The notes: generated by a model not told the origin, from the sequence alone. Positions 9,470 through 17,889 are shown, counted from the stretch's first letter. The stretch is DNA of 64,000 bases from Draconibacterium mangrovi_A (GCF_037646455.1 NZ_JBBIXN010000001.1:1984001-2048000), one strand, 5' to 3'. A program made the numbers and translations.

Positions 9470-10573
9470 ATGAAGATAAACGGAAAACATTATCACACCA
9501 TTTGGCTGAAGGAAAACGATCCAACTGTGTTTCAGGTCATCGACCAGCGAAAGCTTCCTTTTCAGTTTGAGATTTATGACATGAAAACGGTCGAGGATGT
9601 TTTTTTTGTCATTCGCGAAATGGTGGTTCGTGGTGCGCCACTAATCGGGGTGACCGCCGCTTATGGGATGTACCTGGCTTTACTGGAATTTCAATCCGGA
9701 AATAGGAAGGAATTTCTTTCTGAAAAAGCCAATTACTTAAAATCCTCGCGGCCAACAGCGGTGAATCTGGCTTTTGCGGTTGATGAGATGTTGAACTATA
9801 TTCTGGGAAACATTGAAGATTCTGATCTGCATGATAAAGCCCTTTATAAAGCCCACGCATTGAAACAGTCGGAAATCGATTTTGGAGACAAGATCGGGGA
9901 ATCAGGTCTTAAAATTATCGAAGAAATTTATCACAAAAAGGGTGATACAGTTAATATTCTCACCCACTGCAATGCGGGTTGGCTCGCTTGCATCGACTGG
10001 GGTACGGCAACAGCGCCCATTTATAAAGCTCATTTAAAAGGAGTTCCTGTGCACGTGTGGGTGGATGAAACCCGGCCAAGAAACCAGGGTGCCCGGCTAA
10101 CCGCTTATGAATTGGGCGAGGAAGGTGTTCCGCATACCGTGATCCCCGACAATACCGGCGGACATTTAATGCAGCACGGAATGGTGGATATGGTAATTGT
10201 TGGCAGCGACCGAACCACTGTTACTGGCGATGTGGCCAATAAAATAGGAACTTATCTGAAAGCACTGGCAGCACGGGATAATGACATTCCTTTTTATGCA
10301 GCACTACCATCTTCAACCATCGATTGGGAAATGGAAGATGGAATAAACGAAATTCCGATTGAACAGCGTAACGCTGATGAAGTAGCCAAAATAGAAGGCT
10401 GGGACGGAAAACAAATTCAATCCGTTCAACTTATCCCTGAAAAAAGTCCAGTAGCCAACTATGGTTTCGATGTATCTCCCGCACGGCTGGTAACAGGATT
10501 GATCACCGAACGCGGAGTGTGCAAGGCCGACAAAAAAAGTATTCTAAAACTATTTCCTGAAAAACAAAAATGA
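9470..10573 (+). CDS. mtnA: S-methyl-5-thioribose-1-phosphate isomerase
   Basis: This 367-residue aldose-ketose isomerase converts 5-methylthioribose-1-phosphate to the ribulose form in methionine salvage. Family blocks seen are RGAPLIG (about 53), RPTAVNL (about 90), THCNAG with the catalytic Cys near 166, DETRPRNQGARLT, and VGSDRTT with the catalytic Asp near 246. It starts on the base after the stop of the fucosidase gene and its own stop overlaps the mtnP start by 4 bp (ATGA). It takes the product of MtnP, so the two neighbours form consecutive steps. Some related proteins are annotated as eIF-2B-like, but the motifs here fit MtnA well. Confidence 0.92.
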   Translation: MKINGKHYHTIWLKENDPTVFQVIDQRKLPFQFEIYDMKTVEDVFFVIREMVVRGAPLIGVTAAYGMYLALLEFQSGNRKEFLSEKANYLKSSRPTAVNLAFAVDEMLNYILGNIEDSDLHDKALYKAHALKQSEIDFGDKIGESGLKIIEEIYHKKGDTVNILTHCNAGWLACIDWGTATAPIYKAHLKGVPVHVWVDETRPRNQGARLTAYELGEEGVPHTVIPDNTGGHLMQHGMVDMVIVGSDRTTVTGDVANKIGTYLKALAARDNDIPFYAALPSSTIDWEMEDGINEIPIEQRNADEVAKIEGWDGKQIQSVQLIPEKSPVANYGFDVSPARLVTGLITERGVCKADKKSILKLFPEKQK

Positions 10574-11319
10574 TAAAGATTGCAATTATCGGTGGCTCCG
10601 GTCTGGAAGATCCGGCCATACTGAAAGAACCAAAAGATGTAGCTGTTGAAACGCCTTATGGTCATCCATCTTCGAGTTTTAAATGCGGCAAAATTGGTGG
10701 TGTAGAAGTGGCCATTTTATCCCGCCACGATCGCGATCATTCCATTCCGCCAACGCAGGTGAACAACCGGGCCAATATCTGGGCGATAAAAGAATTAGGT
10801 TGTACGCACATTATTGTAACAACAGCCTGTGGTAGCCTTCGCGAAGAAATCGACCGCGGACATCTTGTTATCCTCGATCAGTTCATCGATTTTACACGCC
10901 ACCGCGATGTTACCTTTCACAGTAAATTCGAAAATGGCGATTTGAATCATACGCCGATGGCCGACCCTTTTGATGGAGAGCTGCGAAAAACACTTATTCA
11001 AAAAGCTCAAGAGCTGAAACTTCCTTTCCATGAAAAGGGAACGGTTGTTACTATCGAAGGACCCCGGTTTTCAACCCGGGCCGAATCGAATATGTTTCGC
11101 ATTCTGGGTGCCGATGTGATTAACATGTCAACCGCACCTGAATGTATTCTGGCCAACGAAATAGGAATTCCGTATGCCGCAATAGCCTTAAGTACCGATT
11201 ACGATTGTTGGAAAACCGATGAGGAGCCCGTTACCTGGGAAGAAGTACTCAAGGTATTCAACCGGAATGTGGAAAATGTAATTCGGCTGTTGCTGGAAAC
11301 GATAAAAGATTTCGAATAA
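10570..11319 (+). CDS. mtnP: S-methyl-5'-thioadenosine phosphorylase
   Basis: This 249-residue member of the purine nucleoside phosphorylase family has GGSGLEDP at the N-terminus (phosphate site), RHDRDH, ACGSLREEI, EGPRFSTRAES, and the MTA-phosphorylase type region INMSTAPECILANE followed by STDYDCW. It cleaves methylthioadenosine, a by-product of polyamine or homoserine-lactone synthesis, into adenine and methylthioribose-1-phosphate. The 4-bp overlap with mtnA suggests balanced translation of the two enzymes. Later salvage genes (mtnB, mtnD, mtnE or a shunt aldolase) are not in the window. Confidence 0.92.
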   Translation: MIKIAIIGGSGLEDPAILKEPKDVAVETPYGHPSSSFKCGKIGGVEVAILSRHDRDHSIPPTQVNNRANIWAIKELGCTHIIVTTACGSLREEIDRGHLVILDQFIDFTRHRDVTFHSKFENGDLNHTPMADPFDGELRKTLIQKAQELKLPFHEKGTVVTIEGPRFSTRAESNMFRILGADVINMSTAPECILANEIGIPYAAIALSTDYDCWKTDEEPVTWEEVLKVFNRNVENVIRLLLETIKDFE

Positions 11320-11440
11320 AAGTGCTGCTGAACATTACCAGTTAAGGTTTTTTGGCACAGCATTTGTTTCTGAAACTAAAAATGCTTCAAAGCCAAGAAA
11401 GCAAGTTCATAACCGTTCAGTTAGTACTATTATAAAACCA

Positions 11441-11457
11441 TCCAACAATTTGTTGGA
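11441..11457. repeat. 17-bp perfect palindrome between mtnP and the dodecin gene
   Basis: TCCAACAA-T-TTGTTGGA is a perfect inverted repeat with a one-base centre, too tight to fold as an RNA hairpin. It could be a protein-binding site. It sits 13 nt before a rho-independent terminator, and both flanking genes point towards it. Confidence 0.4.
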
Positions 11458-11469
11458 GAACAGTTTCCG

Positions 11470-11499
11470 GCGGCGTCTTAACAGGTGCCGCTTTTTTTT
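11470..11499 (+). terminator. Rho-independent terminator after mtnP
   Basis: GCGGC (11470-11474) pairs with GCCGC (11487-11491), extended by one GC and two wobble pairs, followed by eight T. It lies about 150 nt after the mtnP stop and likely ends the GH95-mtnA-mtnP transcript. Confidence 0.75.
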
Positions 11500-11524
11500 A
11501 TCTCAATTTTGATTTTACGGGATG

Positions 11525-11734
11525 CTATCCTTCGTATTTAAACGATACCTTGAGTTTAACACGGTAAGCTTCAACTTTGCCGTTGTTCAAATGCATATCC
11601 ATCTGACAAACTTCGGCAATTCTTAGGTCACGTAATGATTTTGAGGCCAGTGTGATGGCACTCTCTGCGGCTTTTTCCCACGAAACCGGGCTGCTTCCTA
11701 CAAGCTCTACAATTTTATAAACGCTGTCTGGCAT
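11525..11734 (-). CDS. Dodecin-family flavin-binding protein
   Basis: This 69-residue protein has the dodecin pattern: SVYKIVELVGSSPVSWE at the start, AAESAITLAS helix, SLRDLRIAEV strand and a C-terminal YRVKLKVSFKYEG. Dodecins form hollow dodecamers that store or quench flavins in the cytoplasm, with a conserved Trp stacking on the flavin (the Trp in SWEKA). It is a single-gene unit on the minus strand. Length and motif match the family fully. Confidence 0.88.
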   Translation of the reverse strand: MPDSVYKIVELVGSSPVSWEKAAESAITLASKSLRDLRIAEVCQMDMHLNNGKVEAYRVKLKVSFKYEG

Positions 11735-11879
11735 AACTTTAATTTTTTGGTTAATAAATCTGAAGTTGAATAAGTGTATGCGTTTACGTGAGATATAGCG
11801 AAATGTTGTAGATTTTAAAGGATTTCGAGAATAAGAATTTCCCGGTCAAAAAAGCAACCCAATAAATCCTTAGGAAATA

Positions 11880-12245
11880 CTAAACCAAAGCCAGCCTGCC
11901 TAATACAACAAAAGAGGCCAGGATAAAAAGCGCAATGTTGGTGATCAGTTCCTGTTTTTCGCCCCGGTTAAAATTGGTGATGGCGGCAAAGATCATTAGA
12001 ATAGCCAAGCCGGTTGCTGAAAGTGGAATGACAAGATCATGAATGGGGTATAATCCGGGGAAAAACAATCCAAAACCGCCAATGGTTTCAAGGATTCCTA
12101 TAGCCCTTACTTTTTTCGGATCGTGTTCATTAACCCAGTCCATGGCTTTTCGGAGCGTGGGCATAGGGACAACCGCTTTTGCGAGTCCAACGGTAATAAA
12201 TAAGGCTGCTAAAAATATTTGAATGATCCAAAGTAGAATGTTCAT
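11880..12245 (-). CDS. DoxX-family membrane protein
   Basis: This 121-residue protein has four hydrophobic segments and the DoxX-like pattern (LFITVGLAK near the N-terminus, IGILETIGGFGLF in the centre). Members are small inner-membrane proteins of poorly known function, some linked to redox stress. It is transcribed away from the nitroreductase gene, and the two share a 66-bp intergenic region, so joint control is possible. Confidence 0.8.
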   Translation of the reverse strand: MNILLWIIQIFLAALFITVGLAKAVVPMPTLRKAMDWVNEHDPKKVRAIGILETIGGFGLFFPGLYPIHDLVIPLSATGLAILMIFAAITNFNRGEKQELITNIALFILASFVVLGRLALV

Positions 12246-12311
12246 AGAATTACTAAATTAGGTTGCCAGCTTGCGCTGTTTTACATCTTTAATACACCAT
12301 TTATTAAGGCT

Positions 12312-12860
12312 ATGTCATTAAACGAGTTATTACATAAACGTCAAAGTGTGCGAAAATATTTGCCACAGGTTGTAGAAAAAGAAAAGATTATGAAAATTCT
12401 GGAGGCTGTTCATCTGGCACCTTCGGCTTGTAATTCGCAACCCTGGAAAATTGTTATAGTTGACGATCCTGATCTAAAGCACGAGGTGGCCAAAGCAACA
12501 TACAGTAAAAGTGTTTCATTCAATAAATTTGTTGAAGAAGCTCCGGTAATTGCAGTGCTGGTCATCGAAAAGGCACGGTTGATCACCCGTATTGGCGGCA
12601 CGATAAAAAATCAGGAATACCCGCAGTACGACATTGGTATCGCGGCAGAACATTTCTGTTTGAAGGCTACCGAACTGGGATTGGGGACCTGCATTCTCGG
12701 ATGGTTCGATGAAAAGAAAATTCAGCACTTATTAAATATTCCTTCGAAACGCAAAATAGGATTACTGATTACTTTGGGTTACGCGCCCGAAGATTACAAA
12801 TTGCGCCGTAAAATTCGAAAGCCTATCGAACAGATTTACAGTTTCAACGCCTACTCCTGA
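12312..12860 (+). CDS. Nitroreductase-family FMN oxidoreductase
   Basis: This 182-residue protein has the nitroreductase FMN-binding opening RQSVRKY (residues 10-16), the APSACNSQPW block, and the C-terminal GLGTCILGWFDE and LITLGYAPED motifs. These enzymes reduce nitro compounds, quinones or flavins with NAD(P)H as dimers. The short length is usual for the compact subgroup. The substrate is not predictable. The gene ends 3 bp before the convergent HU/SPOR gene. Confidence 0.85.
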   Translation: MSLNELLHKRQSVRKYLPQVVEKEKIMKILEAVHLAPSACNSQPWKIVIVDDPDLKHEVAKATYSKSVSFNKFVEEAPVIAVLVIEKARLITRIGGTIKNQEYPQYDIGIAAEHFCLKATELGLGTCILGWFDEKKIQHLLNIPSKRKIGLLITLGYAPEDYKLRRKIRKPIEQIYSFNAYS

Positions 12861-12863
12861 AGT

Positions 12864-14054
12864 TTACTTTTCCAGCACCCAGTATCCCGATCCCGGATTT
12901 TTATCCAGCATGTCTTGTTTTGCTGCGAGAGCTTCTTCTTCAGTTTTGAATGTACCAATTCCTACTATGTAAAAACTACCATATTTGCCTAAATGGAAAG
13001 GCTCGTAACCTTTAGCTTTTAACTCCTGAAGATAGGTTTCCGCATTTTCCTCCTCTTTGAAACTACCACCGATCAGGTAGAATTTTGGTCCACTTTCCTC
13101 AAGAGCAACTTCGGCTTCCGCAAATTCTTCTGTCACAGAAACTGTTTCAGTGTCTTCAGCTACAACAGAGTCCTGAATTGTAGTGTCAATTGTTGCAACA
13201 GGTTCAGGTTTTTCTTCCGGGACATTTGAGATTATTTGTTTCTGAACGGGAGGACCGGATTTTTTGTCTTTAATCAGAATAAACACCGAAACTGCGATCA
13301 GTGGAATCAGGATGACCAGCAACCATATCCAACCACCTTTTCGCTTTTTCTCTTCTTTTTCCTCAACGGTTTTTTCTTCTATTGGCGGAACAACTGCCGC
13401 TGCCGATTCTTCTTCCTCTTTTTCTTCCTCATTCTCTTCAGGAGCTTCATCCTGAACAACTTCTTCTACGTCGGATTGTGGTTCTTCCTGCTCCTCTGAC
13501 GGTTCTGAAGTTTCTTCTTCCGGCTGGTTTTCTTCGAGTTCCGACTCTTCATTTATAGGTTCAGCAGGAGGGATAACAGGAGGCACTTCTTCCGTTGGTT
13601 CATTTTCCACAATGTCTTCTTCCAGGGATTCTTCAGTCTCCGTTTCCTTTAAGGAAGTAGCTTCCAGCCCAAACGATTCGAGCGAATGACGTTTGTCGGA
13701 AAGCGATTCGAAAACAAGTTCGTTTTTTTCGTTGTGATAAAGCGTACCCAGTTCTATCAGCTCAACTTTTTCTCCCTTATCAAGCTGATACAACATGTTG
13801 TCGCGTTCTTTCTCAATTTTCTGAAGTGCTTCGAAATGCGAACTTCGTGTAGCCTCAGCCACATAACCAACCAGTAGTCCGTCGTTGTTTTTAATTTGCG
13901 GATTAAATACCAGGCGCGATGAGGGCGGTTTTATTTCATCACTTTCATTGTCCACTTCAGCCGGTTGATATTCTGAAATAAATGCCCCAAATCCGGGAAC
14001 GATCACCATGTCGTGATCCTGCAAAAGTTGTTGGATGTAGCTGTCTAATTTCAC
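12864..14054 (-). CDS. HU-CCDC81-like plus SPOR domain single-pass membrane protein
   Basis: This 396-residue protein has three parts. Residues 1-130 match the paired HU-CCDC81-like domains of Bacteroidota (VIVPGFGAFISEY, VFNPQIKNNDGLL, ELGTLYHNEKNELVF). A Glu/Pro-rich linker runs to about 245, followed by one membrane helix (WIWLLVILIPLIAVSVFILI). The C-terminal 75 residues form a SPOR domain (FYLIGGSF, GSFYIVGIGTF), which binds denuded septal peptidoglycan. The protein thus links a cytoplasmic DNA-binding-like module to the cell wall at the division site. This is a known architecture in the phylum but has little functional study that I know of. Confidence 0.85.
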   Translation of the reverse strand: MKLDSYIQQLLQDHDMVIVPGFGAFISEYQPAEVDNESDEIKPPSSRLVFNPQIKNNDGLLVGYVAEATRSSHFEALQKIEKERDNMLYQLDKGEKVELIELGTLYHNEKNELVFESLSDKRHSLESFGLEATSLKETETEESLEEDIVENEPTEEVPPVIPPAEPINEESELEENQPEEETSEPSEEQEEPQSDVEEVVQDEAPEENEEEKEEEESAAAVVPPIEEKTVEEKEEKKRKGGWIWLLVILIPLIAVSVFILIKDKKSGPPVQKQIISNVPEEKPEPVATIDTTIQDSVVAEDTETVSVTEEFAEAEVALEESGPKFYLIGGSFKEEENAETYLQELKAKGYEPFHLGKYGSFYIVGIGTFKTEEEALAAKQDMLDKNPGSGYWVLEK

Positions 14055-14172
14055 GATGTGCGAATTTTGCCGTAAAATTAAAAAAAATCGCCATTATGGA
14101 TTTTGTAAATTAATTTATTGAAAATCGATCGCTTACAAAAGTTCGTCATAGGAGGTTCACAAGGTATTTTTA

Positions 14173-14180
14173 TACTTTTG
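14173..14180 (+). promoter_or_regulatory. -7 promoter box of galE
   Basis: TACTTTTG matches TAnnTTTG and lies 19 nt before the galE ATG, implying a leader of about 14 nt. No clear -33 element is present. Confidence 0.5.
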
Positions 14181-14199
14181 AGGCTTAAACCAAAAAACA

Positions 14200-15228
14200 A
14201 TGGCAAACAAAATTTTAGTTACAGGCGGAACCGGATACATTGGTTCGCACACAGTGGTTGAATTACAGGAATCGGGTTACGATGTAATTGTTGTCGACGA
14301 TCTTTCCAATTCAAGTATCGATGTATTGGATAACATCGAAAAAATATTAGGCATAAAACCGGCCTTCGAACAGTTCGATCTTGCTGATTCTGCAAAAACC
14401 GACGATTTTTTTAGCCGGAATTCCGATATTGATGCGATCATTCATTTTGCGGCTTCGAAAGCTGTTGGCGAGTCGGTAGAAAAACCATTGCTGTATTACC
14501 GGAATAATCTGGTTTCTCTGATGAATCTGCTCGATTGTCAACTAAAATATAATGTAGCAAACATTGTTTTTTCGTCGTCCTGTACGGTTTACGGACAGCC
14601 TGATGTTTTGCCGGTTACTGAAAAAACACCACGTAAAGATGCTGAGTCGCCCTATGGTAATACGAAACGAGTGAATGAAGATATTCTGAGTGACTCCATT
14701 TCCGCTTATCCGCAATTAAAAGGAATAGCCTTGCGCTATTTTAATCCGATAGGGGCGCATCCGAGTGCTTTGATTGGTGAGTTGCCATTGGGCGTTCCGC
14801 AAAACCTGGTACCGTTTATTACCCAAACAGCTGCGGGTTTGCGCGACGAGTTAAAAGTTTTTGGCGACGATTACGATACCGTGGATGGTTCAGCTGTTCG
14901 CGATTACATTAATGTGGTCGACCTGGCCAAAGCTCACGTGGTGGCTATTGAACGTTTACTTGGCGGCAAAAACAAAAAGAACTACGAGATTTTTAACCTG
15001 GGAACCGGAACCGGTTTGTCAGTACTGGAAATAGTAAATGGTTTCGAAAAGGCAACGGGAGTAAAACTGAATTATAAAATTGTAGGACGTCGTGCCGGTG
15101 ATATTGAGAAAATTTGGGCCGACACTACTTTTGCCAACGAAGAGCTGGGCTGGAAAGCTGAAAAAGGAACAGAAGAAACTTTGCTTTCGGCCTGGAATTG
15201 GGAAAAAAGAGTACGCGGCATTCAATAA
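14200..15228 (+). CDS. galE: UDP-glucose 4-epimerase
   Basis: This 342-residue extended SDR has TGGTGYIGSH (residues 8-17), the SSSCTVYG strand, SPYGNTK with the catalytic Tyr and Lys, the LRYFNPIGAHPSALIGE block and the DGSAVRDYINVVDLA segment typical of GalE. It interconverts UDP-glucose and UDP-galactose for surface glycans. The ATG directly follows AAAAAACA, an A-rich element seen before several starts here. Another nucleotide-sugar enzyme, rfbB, lies one gene downstream. Confidence 0.92.
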   Translation: MANKILVTGGTGYIGSHTVVELQESGYDVIVVDDLSNSSIDVLDNIEKILGIKPAFEQFDLADSAKTDDFFSRNSDIDAIIHFAASKAVGESVEKPLLYYRNNLVSLMNLLDCQLKYNVANIVFSSSCTVYGQPDVLPVTEKTPRKDAESPYGNTKRVNEDILSDSISAYPQLKGIALRYFNPIGAHPSALIGELPLGVPQNLVPFITQTAAGLRDELKVFGDDYDTVDGSAVRDYINVVDLAKAHVVAIERLLGGKNKKNYEIFNLGTGTGLSVLEIVNGFEKATGVKLNYKIVGRRAGDIEKIWADTTFANEELGWKAEKGTEETLLSAWNWEKRVRGIQ

Positions 15229-15269
15229 TAACTTTAATGGTTTTTCGTTGATTATGAAAACCATAATTA

Positions 15270-15770
15270 ATGTTACGTTTCTTAAGCCTCATCATATGCC
15301 TTAGTTCTTTGTATGGTTATTCTCAAGAATCCAAAACATACCTTTCTTTTGAAGGAGGGGGAACAGGAATTGTAGCATCCGCTAATATTGCAAAGACGGT
15401 TTTTACGCATGAACGATTCAAGATTATTCTTCAAGGGGGATTAGGATGGATCCCAAAATTAGCTCAGTCTTCCTGGCCTTTCAATTTACCGATCCAAGCA
15501 ACGGCCAATTTTGGGAAGCATATGTTTTTTATTGAAGCTGGAGCAGGATCCACTTTTATTTTTAAGAGTAAGATCGAGAACCCCATTACTGGAATGCAAA
15601 AGTCAGAATTATACTTGTCTCCTATTGTTGGATTTAGATACGAATCAGAAAAATGGTTTGGACGACTGTATATTGGTCCTTTGTTTAACGTTACGGGCCC
15701 TCATTTATACGATGATGTTACTTCTGATTTTATTAACTTTGGCATCGCAGTTGGAACTCGTTTGAATTGA
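15270..15770 (+). CDS. Small secreted protein of unknown function, likely outer-membrane-barrel type
   Basis: I do not recognise this 166-residue protein. It begins with a signal peptide (cleavage likely after YGYSQ) and then shows alternating beta-rich segments with many aromatic and Gly residues (for example LYIGPLFNVTG), ending in GIAVGTRLN. This is like a short eight-stranded porin-type barrel. It is wedged between galE and rfbB on the same strand with short gaps (41 and 23 nt), so it is likely cotranscribed. A role in surface glycan export is only a guess from position. Confidence 0.6.
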   Translation: MLRFLSLIICLSSLYGYSQESKTYLSFEGGGTGIVASANIAKTVFTHERFKIILQGGLGWIPKLAQSSWPFNLPIQATANFGKHMFFIEAGAGSTFIFKSKIENPITGMQKSELYLSPIVGFRYESEKWFGRLYIGPLFNVTGPHLYDDVTSDFINFGIAVGTRLN

Positions 15771-15793
15771 AATAATTTTTGAAAGAAATAATA

Positions 15794-16846
15794 ATGAAGA
15801 CAATACTGATAACAGGAGGAGCAGGTTTTATTGGTTCGCATGTGGTTCGCTTATTTGTAAATAAGTATCCTGACTATAAAATCGTCAACCTCGACAAACT
15901 CACTTATGCCGGTAATCTGGCCAACCTGAAGGATGTGGAAGACAAGCCCAATTACGAATTTGTAAAAGGCGATATTGTCGATTCCGACTTTATTCTGAAG
16001 CTATTCAAAGAGAAGCAGTTTGACGGGGTGATCCACCTGGCTGCCGAGTCACATGTCGACCGGTCCATTTCCAATCCAACCGAGTTTGTGTTCACCAATG
16101 TAATTGGCACAGTTAACCTGCTGAATGCGGCAAAACACATGTGGAAGGACAATTTTAATGACAAGCGTTTTTACCATATTTCAACCGATGAAGTGTATGG
16201 CTCTTTAGGGGAAGAAGGAATGTTTACCGAAGAGACCTCGTACGATCCGCACAGTCCGTATTCGGCATCAAAGGCAAGTTCCGACCACTTTGTGCGTGCC
16301 TATAACGATACCTTTGGCGTACCAACGGTAATTTCAAATTGTTCGAATAATTACGGTTCGTATCAGTTTCCCGAAAAGTTGATTCCGCTCTTCATTCATA
16401 ATATTAGAAACAACAAGCCGCTACCGGTGTACGGAAAAGGCGAAAATGTTCGCGACTGGTTGTGGGTGGTTGACCATGCCTGTGCCATCGATGTAATTTT
16501 CCACAAAGGTAAAATTGGCGAAACATACAATATTGGCGGTTTTAACGAGTGGACCAACATCGATCTGATTCGTGTGATGTGTGGAAAAATGGATGAAAAG
16601 CTGGGTCGTCCGGAAGGTGAATCGGAAAAGCTGATCACTTTTGTAAAAGACCGCGCCGGCCACGATTTGCGTTATGCCATTGATGCCACAAAAATCAAAA
16701 ATGAACTGGGCTGGGAACCCTCGCTACAGTTCGAGGAAGGCATAGAAAAGACCATCGACTGGTACCTCGAAAATACCGAGTGGCTCGAAAATGTAACTTC
16801 GGGCGATTACCAAAAATATTACGAAGAACAATACGTAAAAAGATAA
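15794..16846 (+). CDS. rfbB: dTDP-glucose 4,6-dehydratase
   Basis: I choose the ATG at 15794, which places the ILITGGAGFIGSH motif at the usual N-terminal position. A TTG 15 nt upstream is less likely. The 350-residue protein has STDEVYGSLGE, SPYSASKASSDH with the Tyr and Lys, and NCSNNYGSYQFPEKLIP, all typical of RmlB. It makes dTDP-4-keto-6-deoxyglucose, the precursor of dTDP-rhamnose and related sugars. Other rml genes are not in the window. A strong terminator follows. Confidence 0.92.
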   Translation: MKTILITGGAGFIGSHVVRLFVNKYPDYKIVNLDKLTYAGNLANLKDVEDKPNYEFVKGDIVDSDFILKLFKEKQFDGVIHLAAESHVDRSISNPTEFVFTNVIGTVNLLNAAKHMWKDNFNDKRFYHISTDEVYGSLGEEGMFTEETSYDPHSPYSASKASSDHFVRAYNDTFGVPTVISNCSNNYGSYQFPEKLIPLFIHNIRNNKPLPVYGKGENVRDWLWVVDHACAIDVIFHKGKIGETYNIGGFNEWTNIDLIRVMCGKMDEKLGRPEGESEKLITFVKDRAGHDLRYAIDATKIKNELGWEPSLQFEEGIEKTIDWYLENTEWLENVTSGDYQKYYEEQYVKR

Positions 16847-16867
16847 GCCAATAGCGAATTTGAGAAA

Positions 16868-16904
16868 GAAACCGTTCTTTTTTAAAGAGAACGGTTTCTT
16901 TTTG
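16868..16904 (+). terminator. Rho-independent terminator after rfbB
   Basis: GAAACCGTTC (16868-16877) pairs perfectly with GAACGGTTTC (16889-16898), and the stem can extend inward by four pairs. A T-run follows. It separates rfbB from rpsP. Confidence 0.85.
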
Positions 16905-16948
16905 TCCAGAATTAATGTGTCAAAGATTTCAGAAACAGAAATTTATAC

Positions 16949-16956
16949 TATCTTTG
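16949..16956 (+). promoter_or_regulatory. -7 promoter box of rpsP
   Basis: TATCTTTG matches TAnnTTTG and lies 32 nt before the ATG at 16989. It falls inside the longer reading frame that starts at 16860, arguing against that upstream start. Confidence 0.6.
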
Positions 16957-16988
16957 CGCGACATTTTAAAAACAATAAAAGTAGAGTT

Positions 16989-17723
16989 ATGCCAGTAAAA
17001 ATGAGACTCGCGCGACACGGTCGCAAACGCTACGCATACTACCACATTGTAGTAGCTGATAGCAGGGCGCCACGGGATGGCAGGTACATTGAGCGGATTG
17101 GCACTTATAATCCGAACTCTGATCCTGCTACTATTGATCTCGATTTTGACAAAGCTTACGATTGGCTGGTTAAAGGCGCACAACCTACCGACACCGTACG
17201 GGCAATTTTGTCGTACAAAGGTGTATTGTACAAAAAACACCTGATGGGTGGAGTGAAAAAAGGAGCTTTCGATGAAGCCGAAGCTGAAAAACGTTTGGAG
17301 AGTTGGATTGCTGAAAAAGAAGCAAAAATCCAGGCAAAAATTGATCGCCTGAAAGGTGAAGCAGATGCCGAAACTCAAAAACAATTGGATGCTGAGAAGA
17401 AAATCAACGAAGAAAGAGCTGCTGCAATCGCTGCAAGAAATGCAGAACTAGCTGCCGAAGCCGAAGCTGAAACTGCCGAGGACGAAGCAGAAGAAGCTGC
17501 TGAAGAAGTAACTGAAGAACCTGTTGCAGAAGCAACAGAAGAAACTGCTACAGAAGCAAGCGAAGAAGTTGCAGCCGAAGCTGAAGTTGAAGAGAAGGAA
17601 GAAGTTGCTAAAGAGGAAGAAAAGCCAGCTGAAGAACCTGCTGCAAAAGCAGAAGAGCCGGCTAAAGCAGAAGAAGCAACAAAAGAAGAAGCTCCTGAAA
17701 AGGGAAAAGGTGCGGAATCTTAA
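16989..17723 (+). CDS. rpsP: 30S ribosomal protein S16 (bS16) with long acidic C-terminal tail
   Basis: The start at 16989 gives the canonical S16 N-terminus MPVKMRLARHGRK, and the -7 box and rfbB terminator upstream rule out the longer frame. The S16 fold covers about residues 1-85 (YYHIVVADSRAPRDG, IGTYNPNS, ILSYKGVLYKKHL). S16 is usually 80-100 residues, but this protein is 244. Residues from about 95 form a charged helix and then an Ala/Glu-rich low-complexity tail (EEVTEEPVAEATEE). Tails of this kind occur in other Bacteroidota S16 proteins. Their role is not known to me. rimM follows after a terminator, the classical rpsP-rimM order. Confidence 0.93.
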   Translation: MPVKMRLARHGRKRYAYYHIVVADSRAPRDGRYIERIGTYNPNSDPATIDLDFDKAYDWLVKGAQPTDTVRAILSYKGVLYKKHLMGGVKKGAFDEAEAEKRLESWIAEKEAKIQAKIDRLKGEADAETQKQLDAEKKINEERAAAIAARNAELAAEAEAETAEDEAEEAAEEVTEEPVAEATEETATEASEEVAAEAEVEEKEEVAKEEEKPAEEPAAKAEEPAKAEEATKEEAPEKGKGAES

Positions 17724-17749
17724 GAAAGAAATCACATCTTATTATAAAG

Positions 17750-17781
17750 AACCACTTGCCGGAAGGCAGGTGGTTTTTTTT
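17750..17781 (+). terminator. Rho-independent terminator after rpsP
   Basis: An 11-bp stem (17750-17760 with 17765-17775, one G-T pair) with a GGAA tetraloop is followed by a T-run. It separates rpsP from rimM, although the two are usually cotranscribed in other bacteria. Confidence 0.88.
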
Positions 17782-17889
17782 ATAAATGTTTATTTGTGAA
17801 ATAAAATTTTTCCCCTCCCTCTACTTCTACCCACTCTCATTTGAAGGGGAACAAAAGGGGATGATGTGATTACATAACTTTTAAAAACG

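Noticed and set aside
14150..14155. AGGAGG upstream of galE as a Shine-Dalgarno site
   Set aside because: It is 45 nt before the start codon and upstream of the -7 box, so it would not be in the mRNA.
15237..15264. ATGGTTTT/AAAACCAT inverted repeat after galE as a terminator
   Set aside because: The stem is AT-rich with a 12-nt loop and no T-run follows.
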